Of a stretch of DNA of 64,000 bases, positions 35,741 through 44,689 are shown piece by piece. Both the position numbers and the translations under genes were made by a program. The notes below the pieces were generated by a model. It was given only the letters and a program-made list of their open reading frames with translations. It did not search any database and was not told the DNA's origin. The stretch's first letter is position 1. The number at the start of each line of letters is the position of its first letter. This stretch comes from Hydrogenophaga sp. (GTDB taxonomy: Bacteria; Pseudomonadota; Gammaproteobacteria; Burkholderiales; Burkholderiaceae_C), in assembly GCF_026125785.1 (NCBI RefSeq), contig NZ_JAHCKL010000003.1:281520-345519 (forward strand), in the 5' to 3' direction.

Positions 35741-37018
35741 TCAATAGAACCAGCCGAGCGGAACCAGCACGATCTCGGGGAAGAGAACCAGCAGGAACAG
35801 CACGATGGTCTGGGCCAGCAGGAAGGGCCACACGCCTCTGACGATCGCGCCCATGCTGATCTTGGCCACGCCGCTGAGCACGTTGAGCACGATGCCCACG
35901 GGAGGCGTGATCAGGCCGATGGCGTTGTTCATGATGAAGAGCACGCCGAAGTACACCGGGTCGATGCCCGCGTGCTTGACGATGGGCATGAGCACCGGCG
36001 TGAGGATCAGCAGCGTGGGCGCGAAGTCCAGCGCGGTGCCGACCACGATCACCAGCAGCATCATCAGGAACATCAGCAGGCGCGGATCGTCCAGGAAAGG
36101 TTCGAGGATGGCGGCGATCTGCTGCGGCACGCTGGAGGTGGTGATGAGCCAGGCCGAGACCAGCGCCGACGCAATCAGGAACACCACCACCGAGGTGGTC
36201 TTGGCCGCGGTGACCAGCAGCGGATAGAGGTGGCGCAGCTTGAGTTCGCGGTAAAAGAACATGCCGACGATGAAGGCATAGGCGCATGCCGCCACCGCCG
36301 CCTCGGTGGGGGTGAAGACCCCCATCTTCATGCCGCCCACGATGCCAAAAGGCATCACCAGCGCCCACACGGCGTCGCGAGACGCCTTGAGGGTCTCGCT
36401 CAGGGTCTTGCGCGGCAGCACGTTGACCTTGTCGCGGCGTGCCACCCACATCCAGGCGATCAGCAGCGACACGCCCATCAGCAGCCCGGGCACGATGCTG
36501 GCAATGAAGAGCTTGCCGATGGAGACGTTGGCCACCACGCCGAAGACGATCAGCGCGACCGACGGCGGCATGACCGGCGCGATGATGCTGCCGGCGGCGA
36601 TCAGGCCGGCCGAGCGCGGAATGTCGTAGTTGGCCTGCCGCATCATGGGGATGAGCAGCGTGCCCAGGGCTGCTGCGTCCGCGGCAGCCGACCCCGAGAT
36701 GGCGGCCATCAGCACCGCGGCCATCACCGCCACGATACCCAGGCCACCCCGGATGTGGCCCACGCAGGCCAGCGCAAAAGCGACGATGCGCTTGGACATG
36801 CCGCCGGCGTTCATCAGTTCGCCAGCCAGGATGAAGAAGGGAATGGCCAGCAGCGGGAAGCTGTCGGCACCCTCGATGAGCTTCTGCGACAGGATGGTCA
36901 TGTCGACCATGCCCTGCGACACCATGAGCGCCAGAGCGCACACCAGCAGTGCGAAGGCGATGGGCATGCCCAGCGCCATGGCGCCGAGGAGAGAGACCAG
37001 GAAGACGGCGACGGTCAT
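35741..37018 (-). CDS. dctM: TRAP transporter large permease DctM
   Basis: 425 residues with about twelve membrane segments. Typical DctM sequence is seen: LLAIPFFILAGELMNAGGMSKRI, AAISGSAAADAAALGTLLIP, GSIIAPVMPPSVALIVFG and NNAIGLITPPVGIVLNV. This subunit forms the sodium-coupled transport path in the inner membrane. Its ATG overlaps the stop of dctQ (ATGA at 37015-37018). It is the only DctM in the window despite three DctP receptors. Confidence 0.95.
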   Translation of the reverse strand: MTVAVFLVSLLGAMALGMPIAFALLVCALALMVSQGMVDMTILSQKLIEGADSFPLLAIPFFILAGELMNAGGMSKRIVAFALACVGHIRGGLGIVAVMAAVLMAAISGSAAADAAALGTLLIPMMRQANYDIPRSAGLIAAGSIIAPVMPPSVALIVFGVVANVSIGKLFIASIVPGLLMGVSLLIAWMWVARRDKVNVLPRKTLSETLKASRDAVWALVMPFGIVGGMKMGVFTPTEAAVAACAYAFIVGMFFYRELKLRHLYPLLVTAAKTTSVVVFLIASALVSAWLITTSSVPQQIAAILEPFLDDPRLLMFLMMLLVIVVGTALDFAPTLLILTPVLMPIVKHAGIDPVYFGVLFIMNNAIGLITPPVGIVLNVLSGVAKISMGAIVRGVWPFLLAQTIVLFLLVLFPEIVLVPLGWFY

Positions 37019-37632
37019 GGCCGTTCTCCCTTCATGTCGTCGGGCAACTGGTCGGCGGCGGCACCAAAGATGTCCCGGTCGGTGGCGCGGCCGGTGGCGA
37101 TGCGCCAGAGCTTGCACAGCGACAGCAGGCCAATGCCGGCACTGGTGATGTAGCCCACGCCGAAAATCCAGATCAGCGGCATGGACGTGACCAGCGAGAC
37201 GGTGGTGGCATTGACCTCGTGCTGGGACCAGGTGCCGCGGAACAGCAGCACGCAGCAGGCCAGCACGATGAGTTCGCTCACGAAGACCATGGCGAGCTGG
37301 CCTTTTCGCGGCAGGCGCATGAGCAGGCTGTCCACGCCCAGGTGCGTTCCCTCGCGCGTGGCCACCACGGCGCCGATGAAGGTGAGCCAGATGAACAAGG
37401 TGCGAGACAGCTCTTCGGCGGAGGCGATGCCGGTGCTGAAGCCGTAGCGCAGCACCACGTTGCCCAGCACCATGATGACCATGGACAGCAGCAGCAGGGC
37501 GAGCAGGGCGTCAACACCCTTGAACAGCATGTCGGCGGCCGACGGTCGGGTATCTGGCGGTTGGCGTGTCGCGGTGGATCCGATGGTCGGAACACCGCTC
37601 CCCGTGGGGGCGAGTGCGTCTGGCTTTCGCAA
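37015..37632 (-). CDS. dctQ: TRAP transporter small permease DctQ
   Basis: 205 residues. A polar Pro/Thr-rich lead of about 33 residues is followed by four transmembrane helices; the conserved DctQ block SAEELSRTLFIWLTFIGAVVATREGTHLGVD is present. It scaffolds the large permease and docks the receptor. The longer start at 37632 is used; starting at the Met about 34 residues later would remove the unusual polar lead. First gene of the minus-strand operon dctQ-dctM-dctP-GMC dehydrogenase. Confidence 0.9.
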   Translation of the reverse strand: MRKPDALAPTGSGVPTIGSTATRQPPDTRPSAADMLFKGVDALLALLLLSMVIMVLGNVVLRYGFSTGIASAEELSRTLFIWLTFIGAVVATREGTHLGVDSLLMRLPRKGQLAMVFVSELIVLACCVLLFRGTWSQHEVNATTVSLVTSMPLIWIFGVGYITSAGIGLLSLCKLWRIATGRATDRDIFGAAADQLPDDMKGERP

Positions 37633-37733
37633 GGCTGTCTCCGTGGTCTTGTGGTGTTGGCAAGCCGGTTCAGGGTGCAGAGGATACGTTCGCGAGCAGG
37701 TTTTTCATGCCGGGTTTACCCTAAATGGAGCTT

Positions 37734-37751
37734 AGGTAAGACCTTTGTCAA
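37734..37751 (-). promoter_or_regulatory. TRAP operon promoter -35 with adjacent operator
   Basis: On the minus strand a consensus TTGACA (37751-37746) is followed two bases later by the palindrome AGGTCTTACCT (37744-37734). This places the operator between -35 and -10. No good -10 is seen (CATTTA at 18 bases is the best), so the promoter may be weak or need help. Confidence 0.5.
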
Positions 37752-37925
37752 TATATGGGAATGCACATTTTTTCATCCGATTGTTTTTCTTTAACATATT
37801 GATATAAAAGGAGTTTTTTAAGCATCTTATGCTCACGCATTGGTCCTCTATAGGTAGCCAAGGTACTTATCATTTTTGGTAGGACATATGAGGGCAGGCA
37901 CGGTGGGTGAGGGTGTAAACAAGAC

Positions 37926-37943
37926 AATGGTCAGACCTATAAT
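37926..37943 (+). promoter_or_regulatory. EthD operon -10 box overlapped by operator
   Basis: AATGGTCAGACCTATAAT: the palindrome TGGTCAGACCT (37928-37938) runs directly into a perfect TATAAT (37938-37943), 43 bases upstream of the start codon. The -35 is not obvious. Confidence 0.6.
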
Positions 37944-37985
37944 CGGTTGAAGGCATGTCATCCACCCGCAACGAGAGCCCCCTCC

Positions 37986-38693
37986 ATGAGCATGAAGACC
38001 CTCTGCCTGGCCACCGTGCAGGCCATTCCCGAGGCCCTGGCCACCATCGAACGTGAGGCACGCCGCCTGTTGCTGCCGCAACCGGGTGTGCGGCAGATCG
38101 CGCTCAGCGGGGTCGTTCGGCACATCCCCACCGACTACATCGCCAACGACAAGCCCTATGGAGGCGCGGTGGCCGACGCAGATCACATCGGCGCCGTGCT
38201 GGACCTGCATCTGGACAGCCCTGCGGTGGGCGCGGCGCTCGTGGCCAGCCCGGCGTGGGTGCAGTTCCTGCAGGCCATCGCGCCCGCGGCGCGCGTGCTC
38301 TTCTCGCTGGACAGCGAGGCCAACGTTCCGGTGCCCTTGCGCGGGCGCTCGGCGCAGGGGGGCTTTCGCCGCTGGCTGCTGCTGACGCGCAAGGCCGCCA
38401 CGCCCGAAGCGTTCCGCGAGGGCTGGTTTGTTCGCCATGCCGATTTGGTGAAGCGCCTGCCGCGGCTGGATGGCTATGTGCAGAACCTCGTGAGCGCACG
38501 GTTCGATGCCCAGGGGCGCCCGGCGACCTATGAAGCCTTGCCAATCGATGGCATTGCCGAGGTCTGCTACGCGGACGAGGCCGCGATGAACGAAAGCTAT
38601 GCGTCCAACGAGCGCCTGCCGCTCAAGGACGACGGAGCGGAGCTCAACGCGCGCGTGAGCACCGTCCTCATCGACGGCCAGGTGCTCAAATGA
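37986..38693 (+). CDS. EthD domain-containing protein
   Basis: 235 residues. The second half, with FREGWFVRHADLVKRLPRLDGYVQNLV and MNESYASNERLPLKDD, has the dimeric alpha/beta-barrel EthD pattern; the first half is a more divergent repeat. EthD was first found beside the P450 system for ethyl tert-butyl ether degradation; family members support oxidative catabolism, but most lack a proven reaction. ATG 37986 is used; another ATG lies two codons on. It begins an operon with a 3-hydroxyisobutyrate dehydrogenase-like enzyme (ATGA overlap) and a KstD-like flavoprotein. Confidence 0.75.
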   Translation: MSMKTLCLATVQAIPEALATIEREARRLLLPQPGVRQIALSGVVRHIPTDYIANDKPYGGAVADADHIGAVLDLHLDSPAVGAALVASPAWVQFLQAIAPAARVLFSLDSEANVPVPLRGRSAQGGFRRWLLLTRKAATPEAFREGWFVRHADLVKRLPRLDGYVQNLVSARFDAQGRPATYEALPIDGIAEVCYADEAAMNESYASNERLPLKDDGAELNARVSTVLIDGQVLK

Positions 38694-39637
38694 CCGCCGC
38701 CGTGCGCGTCGGCTTCATCGGCCTGGGTGACATCGGCGCACCCATGGCCATGCGCATTCACGACGCGGGCCACGCGCTCACGGTCTACAACCGCAGCCCG
38801 GGCAGGGCCGTCCCTTTCGCCGAACGCGGCGTGAAGGTGGCTGCGTCCGTGGCCGAACTGGTCGCGCAGAGCGACGTCATCCTGCTCTGCGTAAGCCATG
38901 GCCAGGCGGTGGAGGAGGTGATCTTCGGCGCCGACGGCGTGGCGGCGCACGGGCGTTCCGGCCAGGTCGTGGTGGACCTCTCCACCATCCATCCTGTGCA
39001 CACCCAGCAGATGGCGGCACGGCTGCAGGCCGAGCGCGGCATGGCCTGGGTGGATGCCCCCGTTTCCGGCGGTCCGGCCGGTGCGCGCGCCGGCACGCTG
39101 GCGGTGATGGCCGGGGGCGAGGCCGCTCTGGTCGAGCGCGTGCGTCCGGTGCTGCTGGCTTTCGGCGGCCGGGTCACCCACATGGGGCCGGTGGGTTGCG
39201 GCATGGCCACCAAGGCCTGCAACCAGATGCTCAACTTCGGTACCGGCGCCGTGGTGGCCGAGACGCTGAACTTCGCCGCGCGCTTCGGCATCGACCCCTC
39301 GCTGATCCCGGAGGCGGTGGCCGGCGGCTTCGCGGACTCCAACGTGCTGCGCCACTACGGGCAGCAGATGGTGGCCGGTACCTACAAGGGCAATACGCTG
39401 ACCGGCATGAAGGACATCGACATCGCGCTGGACCTGGGGCGCGTGACCGGCAGCGCCATGCCGGTCACGGGGCTGGTGGCCTCGTTCTTCCGCATGCAGA
39501 TTGCCCAGGGCTTTGTCACTGGCGGCCTGGCCACGCCGATGCGACTCTATGCACAAGGCCCGCTCAAACCCGCCACGCAGTTGCCGGGGCGGGGTGCTTC
39601 CCTTTCTCCAACGGACAAACCCAAGGACACACCGTGA
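38690..39637 (+). CDS. NAD(P)-dependent beta-hydroxyacid dehydrogenase (3-hydroxyisobutyrate dehydrogenase family)
   Basis: 315 residues. The N-terminal Rossmann fold starts GFIGLGDIGAPMAMRI; DAPVSGGPAGARAGTLAVMAGG is the substrate-binding motif; GCGMATKACNQMLN carries the catalytic Lys. Family enzymes oxidise 3-hydroxyacids such as 3-hydroxyisobutyrate or tartronate semialdehyde-type substrates. ATG overlaps the EthD gene stop and its own stop overlaps the next start by one base, so the three genes form one unit. Confidence 0.9.
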   Translation: MTAAVRVGFIGLGDIGAPMAMRIHDAGHALTVYNRSPGRAVPFAERGVKVAASVAELVAQSDVILLCVSHGQAVEEVIFGADGVAAHGRSGQVVVDLSTIHPVHTQQMAARLQAERGMAWVDAPVSGGPAGARAGTLAVMAGGEAALVERVRPVLLAFGGRVTHMGPVGCGMATKACNQMLNFGTGAVVAETLNFAARFGIDPSLIPEAVAGGFADSNVLRHYGQQMVAGTYKGNTLTGMKDIDIALDLGRVTGSAMPVTGLVASFFRMQIAQGFVTGGLATPMRLYAQGPLKPATQLPGRGASLSPTDKPKDTP

Positions 39638-41394
39638 TGAACGCGAAAGAACAGGGCTTCGACCAGGTGGTCGACGTGGTGGTGGTGGGCACCGGTGCCG
39701 GTGGCATGGCCGCCGCCGTGAAGGCGCGCAAGCTCGGCCTGGACGTGTTGCTGCTGGAAAAGGAGCCTCTGTATGGTGGCACCACCGCGCGCTCAGGCGG
39801 CGTGCTCTGGGTGCCCAACAACCCCATCTCCACGGCCCGCCCGGAGCCGGACTCCCTGGAAGACGCGCGCACCTACCTGCGCTGCGAGTGCGGTGCGTTC
39901 TACGACGAGGAGCGCGTGGAAGCCTTCCTGGCCAACGGCCCGCGCATGGTGGACTTCTTCGTCAAGGAGACAAAGGTGCAGCTCATACCGCTGCCCGAGT
40001 ACCCGGACTACCACGCGGAGAGTCCCGGCGGGCGCATCGCCGGCCGCTCCATCATGGCCGCGCCCATGGACGGCCGCGAGCTGGGGACGCACATCAAGCA
40101 ACTGCGGCCGCCGCTCAAGGAGATCACCTTCGTCGGCATGATGTTCAACTCCAGCGCAGAGGTGGGGCACTTCTTCAATGTCACCCGTTCGTTGACCTCG
40201 GCCGTGTATGTGGCGCGGCGCTTGGTCACGCATGCTTTCGAGATGCTGTTCCACGGCCGCGCCATGCGCCTGACCAATGGCAATGCGCTGGCCGCACGGC
40301 TGGCGCGCACCGCCTTCGATCTGGGCATTCCACTCTGGCTGGACTCGCCCGCGAAGGCGCTGGTGCGCGACGGTGAACGCGTCACCGGCGTGGTGGTCGG
40401 GCGCAAGGATGGCGGCATGGTGCGCGTGGGCGCCCGCCGCGGCGTGGTGCTGGCGGCCGGCGGCTTCCCGCAGGACACCGAGCGCAGGAAGCAGTTGTTT
40501 CCGCACGCGCCCTCGGGCCGCGAGCACTTGTCGCCGGCGCCGCCGGGCAACACCGGCGACGGCCTGCGGCTGGCCGAATCGGTGGGTGGCCGGGTGGTGA
40601 CGGACCTGCCCAACGCGGGGGCCTGGATCCCGGTCTCCCGCGTGAAGCGCGCCAATGGCGAGATGGGGGTGTTCCCGCACCTGATCGACCGCTACAAGCC
40701 GGGCATCATCGCCGTCAACCGCCGGGGCCAGCGCTTCGCCAACGAATCCGACTCGTACCACGACGTGGGCATGGCGATGCAGAAGTCCTGCGCGGAAGAA
40801 ACCGAAGTGGCCGCCTGGTTGATCGCCGACCACCGCACCATCCGCCGCTACGGCCTGGGTTTTGCCAAGCCCTTCCCGCTGCCACTGGGCCCTCACCTGC
40901 GCTCGGGCTACCTGCTGCGTGGCGCCACGTTGCAGGATCTGGCGGCGCAGGCTGGCATCGACGGTGAGCAGCTGCAGAAGACCATCGCCGAATACAACCA
41001 GGGCGCGGTCGATGGCAAGGACCTGCAGTTCCGCCGTGGCTGGCGCGTCTACAACCGCTTCCTGGGTGACAAGACCCACCAGCCCAACCCCTGCGTGGCA
41101 CCGGTCGCGCAAGGGCCGTTCTACGCGGTGCGGGTGGTCATGGGCGACCTCGGGACCTTTGCCGGCATCCGCACCAACGGACGGGCCCAGGTGCTCGATG
41201 GCCAGGGGCAGCCGATCCCCGGTCTGTTCGCCGCCGGCAACGACAACGCCAGCGTGATGGGTGGCGGCTATCCGGGCGGTGGCATCACGCTGGGCCCGGC
41301 CATGACCTTTGGCTTCGTGGCCGCGGAGACCATGGCAGAGGAAGCCGCTGCTGTCGATGCGCCGCTCGGCCGGCTGGCCGAAACCACGGCCTGA
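39637..41394 (+). CDS. FAD-dependent dehydrogenase, 3-ketosteroid delta1-dehydrogenase (KstD)-like
   Basis: 585 residues. The FAD motif VVGTGAGGMAAAVKARKLG and the next block LYGGTTARSGGVLWVPNNP match the KstD/fumarate reductase group. The C-terminal part with YAVRVVMGDLGTFAGIRTNG, AAGNDNASVMGGGYPGGG and LGPAMTFGFVAAE is closest to KstD and related enzymes that introduce a C=C next to a ketone in a ring. It may act on a cyclic ketone or enone intermediate. Start ATG 39637 shares one base with the stop of the upstream dehydrogenase. Confidence 0.85.
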   Translation: MNAKEQGFDQVVDVVVVGTGAGGMAAAVKARKLGLDVLLLEKEPLYGGTTARSGGVLWVPNNPISTARPEPDSLEDARTYLRCECGAFYDEERVEAFLANGPRMVDFFVKETKVQLIPLPEYPDYHAESPGGRIAGRSIMAAPMDGRELGTHIKQLRPPLKEITFVGMMFNSSAEVGHFFNVTRSLTSAVYVARRLVTHAFEMLFHGRAMRLTNGNALAARLARTAFDLGIPLWLDSPAKALVRDGERVTGVVVGRKDGGMVRVGARRGVVLAAGGFPQDTERRKQLFPHAPSGREHLSPAPPGNTGDGLRLAESVGGRVVTDLPNAGAWIPVSRVKRANGEMGVFPHLIDRYKPGIIAVNRRGQRFANESDSYHDVGMAMQKSCAEETEVAAWLIADHRTIRRYGLGFAKPFPLPLGPHLRSGYLLRGATLQDLAAQAGIDGEQLQKTIAEYNQGAVDGKDLQFRRGWRVYNRFLGDKTHQPNPCVAPVAQGPFYAVRVVMGDLGTFAGIRTNGRAQVLDGQGQPIPGLFAAGNDNASVMGGGYPGGGITLGPAMTFGFVAAETMAEEAAAVDAPLGRLAETTA

Positions 41395-41411
41395 GCCGGG
41401 CGGCGGCCGCT

Positions 41412-41909
41412 TCAGGCGGTCGCCGCCGTCTGCGCGGGCTTGCGCAGGAAGAGGTTGGGCACCAGCATGGACTGCACCACCTCGCCACGCTGGTTGATCA
41501 CCTCCCGTTCGAAATGGATCACGCCAAAGCCCGGCTTGCTCGTGGGCCGCTTGGCCTGGATGGTGATGCGCACGTGCAAGGTGTCGCCGCTCTTCACCGG
41601 GTGGTGGATGTCCCAGCGGTCCAGGCCCAGCATGGCCACCACGCGCCCGTGCTGAAAGCCGGTCTGGAAGGTCAGGCCGGCGGCAATGCCGAAGATCATC
41701 CAGCCGTGGGCCAGCACCTCGCCGTAGGGCTGCTGGCGGCAGAACTCGTCGTCGACATGGGGCGCATTGAAGTCGCCAGACATGCAGGCGAAGTTCACGA
41801 TGTCCGCCCGTGTGATGGTTCGGCAGGGGGAGACGAACACATCGCCCACCTCCAGCTCTTCGAAGTACCTGCCGCGTGTGGCGGGTGCCTGATCGGGGGT
41901 CGTCTGCAT
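41412..41909 (-). CDS. MaoC family dehydratase
   Basis: 165 residues. The hotdog fold and hydratase motif are visible as NFACMSGDFNAPHVDDEFC followed by GEVLAHGWMIFGIAAGL, with Asp and His in place for (R)-specific enoyl-CoA hydration. It is preceded by the Bug receptor gene on the same strand, 71 bases apart, and is convergent with the KstD-like gene. It may hydrate an unsaturated CoA ester in the island pathway. Confidence 0.88.
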   Translation of the reverse strand: MQTTPDQAPATRGRYFEELEVGDVFVSPCRTITRADIVNFACMSGDFNAPHVDDEFCRQQPYGEVLAHGWMIFGIAAGLTFQTGFQHGRVVAMLGLDRWDIHHPVKSGDTLHVRITIQAKRPTSKPGFGVIHFEREVINQRGEVVQSMLVPNLFLRKPAQTAATA

Positions 41910-41980
41910 GGTGTGTGGAGTTCCTCTGGGTAGGGTTGCAGGCTGCAGGTCCGGAGGATCGTCCTCCGGGAGGGCGATCC

Positions 41981-42955
41981 TCAATCCATCACGATGTTGT
42001 GTTCCTTGACCACCTTGCCCCAGAGCGCGTGGTCCTTCTTGAGGATGTCGCCCAGGGCCTGGGTGCCGCTCTGCGGCACCACGTTCACGCTGCGGATCTT
42101 CTCCTGGATGTCCGGCAGGGTCACCGTCTGCGCGATGGCGTCGGCCATGCGGGCGACGATGGGCTGCGGTGTGCCGGTGCGCGCCACCAGGCCGAACCAG
42201 GTCTCGGTGTCGTAGCCCGGCACCACCTCTGCGATGCTGGGCACGTCGGGCAGCAGCGGGCTGCGCTTGGCGGTGGAAACACCCAGAATGCGCATCTTGC
42301 CTTCGGCCACCAGGCCGCGCGTGGCCGATGACGGCGTCGACAGCATGTACTTGGTCTGCCCGGCCAGCAGGGCCTGGGCAGACGGACCAGCGCCGGGGAA
42401 GGGCACCATCACCATGTTCTTGATGCCAGCGGCACCGTGGAAGGCCTCCATCGCCAGTTGTCCCACGCCGCCCAGCGCGGACGCGCCCCACTCCAGCTTG
42501 CCCGGGTTGGCGCGTGCATAGTCCACGAACTCCTTGAGCGTGGGTGGGGTCGAGGGGTGGGTCATCAGCACCATCGGCGAGGTACCGATGAGGGAGACCG
42601 GAACGAAGTCCTTCATCGCGTCGTACAGCGGCTTGCGCTGCACCAGCGGCACGGTCACCAGACCGCTGCCGTGCAGCAGGAAGGTGTAGCCGTCGGCCGG
42701 TTGCGTGGCCACGAACTGCGAGGCGATGGCGCCGCCCGCGCCCGCCTTGTACTCCATCACCACCGGCTGGCCCAGCAGCTTGCTGAGGTTCTCCTGCAGG
42801 TGGCGGCCCAGCACGTCGTTGGTGCCACCCGGTGCGGCCGGTACCACGAACTTGATGGGTTTGCTGGGCCAGTTGTCCTGCGCGCTCGCCAGGCCGGCGG
42901 TGCCCAGGATGCCCAGGGCGAGCGACGCGATGAGGGTGGTGCGGCGGTGAAGCAT
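41981..42955 (-). CDS. Bug-type tripartite tricarboxylate transporter receptor
   Basis: 324 residues with a Sec signal ending at ASA-QDN. Bug/TctC features include WPSKPIKFVVPAAPGGTNDVLGR, YKAGAGGAIASQFVA, ADGYTFLLHG and LPDVPSIAEVVPGYD. These periplasmic proteins bind carboxylates or aromatic acids; most in Burkholderiales are orphans without TctAB, as here. ATG at 42953-42955 with upstream AGGAGACA is preferred to a far upstream in-frame start. Divergent from the SDR operon. Confidence 0.92.
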   Translation of the reverse strand: MLHRRTTLIASLALGILGTAGLASAQDNWPSKPIKFVVPAAPGGTNDVLGRHLQENLSKLLGQPVVMEYKAGAGGAIASQFVATQPADGYTFLLHGSGLVTVPLVQRKPLYDAMKDFVPVSLIGTSPMVLMTHPSTPPTLKEFVDYARANPGKLEWGASALGGVGQLAMEAFHGAAGIKNMVMVPFPGAGPSAQALLAGQTKYMLSTPSSATRGLVAEGKMRILGVSTAKRSPLLPDVPSIAEVVPGYDTETWFGLVARTGTPQPIVARMADAIAQTVTLPDIQEKIRSVNVVPQSGTQALGDILKKDHALWGKVVKEHNIVMD

Positions 42956-42996
42956 GGCGTGTCTCCTGTCAACGTTTGAGAGAGGCTTTGGGGTGT

Positions 42997-43027
42997 ATTG
43001 GTACAAAGGGCTATAGGACAGACCAAT
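42997..43027. promoter_or_regulatory. inverted repeat with weak operator-like half site
   Basis: ATTGGT (42997-43002) and ACCAAT (43022-43027) form an inverted repeat in the region between the Bug receptor and SDR genes. On the minus strand TTGGTCTGTCCTAT resembles the FadR-type site ahead of the EthD operon but with one arm damaged (TCCT instead of ACCT). Tentative. Confidence 0.3.
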
Positions 43028-43118
43028 AAAAATGCAGGGGCATAATAGCCCGTAAGACACTCCGGGTGGCTGGGGCAAACCCTTCACCCTTCTCGCATCA
43101 ACCCTTCAGGAGACTCCC

Positions 43119-43943
43119 TTGGCAGGACAGGACAGGCATTCCCCTTCGACGACCGCACGCGTGGCCGTGGTGACCGGTGCGGGCGACGGCATCGGTTGGG
43201 CAACCGCGCAGCGGCTGGCGCAGGATTTCGAGCACGTGGTGATCGCGGACGTGCGTGCCGACGTGGCCGCGCAGCGCGCGGCCGAACTGGGGGCGGGCCA
43301 TCTCGGCCTGGGTTGCGATGTGACCTCCGAGGACTCGGTGGTGGCGTTGATGCGCCAGGTGCAGGAACGCTTTGGCCGCCTGAACGCGCTGGTCAACAAC
43401 GCCGGCATTGGCGAGCAGACCGTGATGACGCTGGAGCAGACGGTCGAGGCCTTCGACCGCATCCTCGCGGTGCACCTGCGCGGCACCTTCCTGGCCAGCC
43501 GCGAGGCCGGGCGGATCTTCGTGCAGCAGCAGTCCGGCGCCATCGTCAACATCAGTTCCATCGCAGGCATGCAGGGCCACCCGGGCCGCAACGCCTACGG
43601 CGCCGCCAAGGCCGGCATCTCCACCATGACGGCGGCCATGGCCAGCGAGTGGGCGCGCGATGGCATCCGCGTCAATGCCGTGGCCCCGGGCTATGTGCTC
43701 ACCGACCTGGTGAAGAACCTGGCCGCCAAGGGCGCGCTGGACCTGCAGGACCTCGAACGCTGCACACCCATGGGCCGCACCGCGCAGCCGCAGGAAATCG
43801 CCGAAGCGATCGCCTTCCTGGCCTCCGACCGCGCGAGCTTCATCACCGGCGTCACCCTGCCGGTCGATGGCGGCTGGGCGGCCTTCGGCGCGCCTCCCGG
43901 CAAGCTGGGCACGGTGGCCGAAAAGCGCGTGTCGCCCAAGTGA
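43119..43943 (+). CDS. SDR family oxidoreductase 1
   Basis: 274 residues from a TTG start preceded by AGGAGAC. Classical SDR marks: TGAGDGIG cofactor motif, NNAGIG, and the catalytic Ser-Tyr-Lys in SSIAGMQGHPGRNAYGAAKAG; FITGVTLPVDGGW near the end. It would interconvert a hydroxyl and a keto group using NAD(P). The stop overlaps the GTG start of a second SDR. Confidence 0.9.
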   Translation: MAGQDRHSPSTTARVAVVTGAGDGIGWATAQRLAQDFEHVVIADVRADVAAQRAAELGAGHLGLGCDVTSEDSVVALMRQVQERFGRLNALVNNAGIGEQTVMTLEQTVEAFDRILAVHLRGTFLASREAGRIFVQQQSGAIVNISSIAGMQGHPGRNAYGAAKAGISTMTAAMASEWARDGIRVNAVAPGYVLTDLVKNLAAKGALDLQDLERCTPMGRTAQPQEIAEAIAFLASDRASFITGVTLPVDGGWAAFGAPPGKLGTVAEKRVSPK

Positions 43944-44674
43944 GCGAAGGCCGCTGCATCCTCGTCACCGGCGGTGCGGGCGACATAGGTCGCGCCACCG
44001 CCGCGGTCTTTCTGCGCGAGGGAGCGCGGGTGCACCTGGTGGACATCGACGGCGACCGCCTGGAGGCCGCCCGACGCGAGCTGCAGCCGCTGGGCCCGCT
44101 CTCGGTGCACCGCTCGGCGCTGGACTCGCCACTGGCCTGCCGGCACGCCTTCGCCACCAGCGGCGGACCGGTGCATGCCCTGGTGCACATGGCCGGTGTG
44201 TTCGAGCACGACCCGCTCGACGCCGACGACCGCAGCGTATGGGAGCGCGCCATCGCCAGCAACCTCAGCAACGCCTACGACATGGCGATCGCCTTCCGCG
44301 CCCAGTACGCGGGCGGCACGCCCGGCGGTGGCCGCATCGTGCTCTGCAGCTCGCGCGCGTTCCAGCGTGGCGCGCCCGGACGCGCCGCCTACACGGCGGC
44401 CAAGGGCGGCATCGTCGGCCTCACGCGCACCTTCTCGCGCGAGTTCGCGCCCGGCATCCTGGTCAACGCGGTGGCCCCCGGGCTGATCGAGACGCGCATG
44501 ACGGCCGAACTGATCGCCCGCGCCGGCGACCAGCGCATGGCCGAGATTCCTCTGGGCCGCTACGGCACGCCCGAGGACATCGCAGGCGTGGTGCGCTTCC
44601 TGTGCGGGCCGGATTCGGCTTACGTGACCGGGCAACTGCTGACGGTGGACGGCGGCGTGCTCAACGGCTCCTGA
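43940..44674 (+). CDS. SDR family oxidoreductase 2
   Basis: 244 residues from a GTG start overlapping the preceding stop (GTGA). TGGAGDIG cofactor loop, active-site Ser in CSSRAFQRG and Tyr-x3-Lys in AAYTAAKGG, and terminal YVTGQLLTVDGGV mark a classical SDR. The NAG motif is replaced by HMAGVF. With its neighbour it may perform successive alcohol oxidations, or act as a hetero-pair. Directly followed by the repeat array. Confidence 0.88.
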   Translation: MSEGRCILVTGGAGDIGRATAAVFLREGARVHLVDIDGDRLEAARRELQPLGPLSVHRSALDSPLACRHAFATSGGPVHALVHMAGVFEHDPLDADDRSVWERAIASNLSNAYDMAIAFRAQYAGGTPGGGRIVLCSSRAFQRGAPGRAAYTAAKGGIVGLTRTFSREFAPGILVNAVAPGLIETRMTAELIARAGDQRMAEIPLGRYGTPEDIAGVVRFLCGPDSAYVTGQLLTVDGGVLNGS

Positions 44675-44689
44675 GGCGCTGGTGCTTGG

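Larger units (their letters stand above)
37633..37985. promoter_or_regulatory. AT-rich divergent regulatory region (TRAP operon / EthD operon)
   Basis: A 353-base gap with no gene and strongly lowered GC, carrying several FadR-type palindromes or half sites: AGGTAAGACCT (37734-37744), TGGTAGGACAT (37877-37887, one arm imperfect) and TGGTCAGACCT (37928-37938). Promoter elements occur for both directions. This is the densest operator region of the island. Confidence 0.65.
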
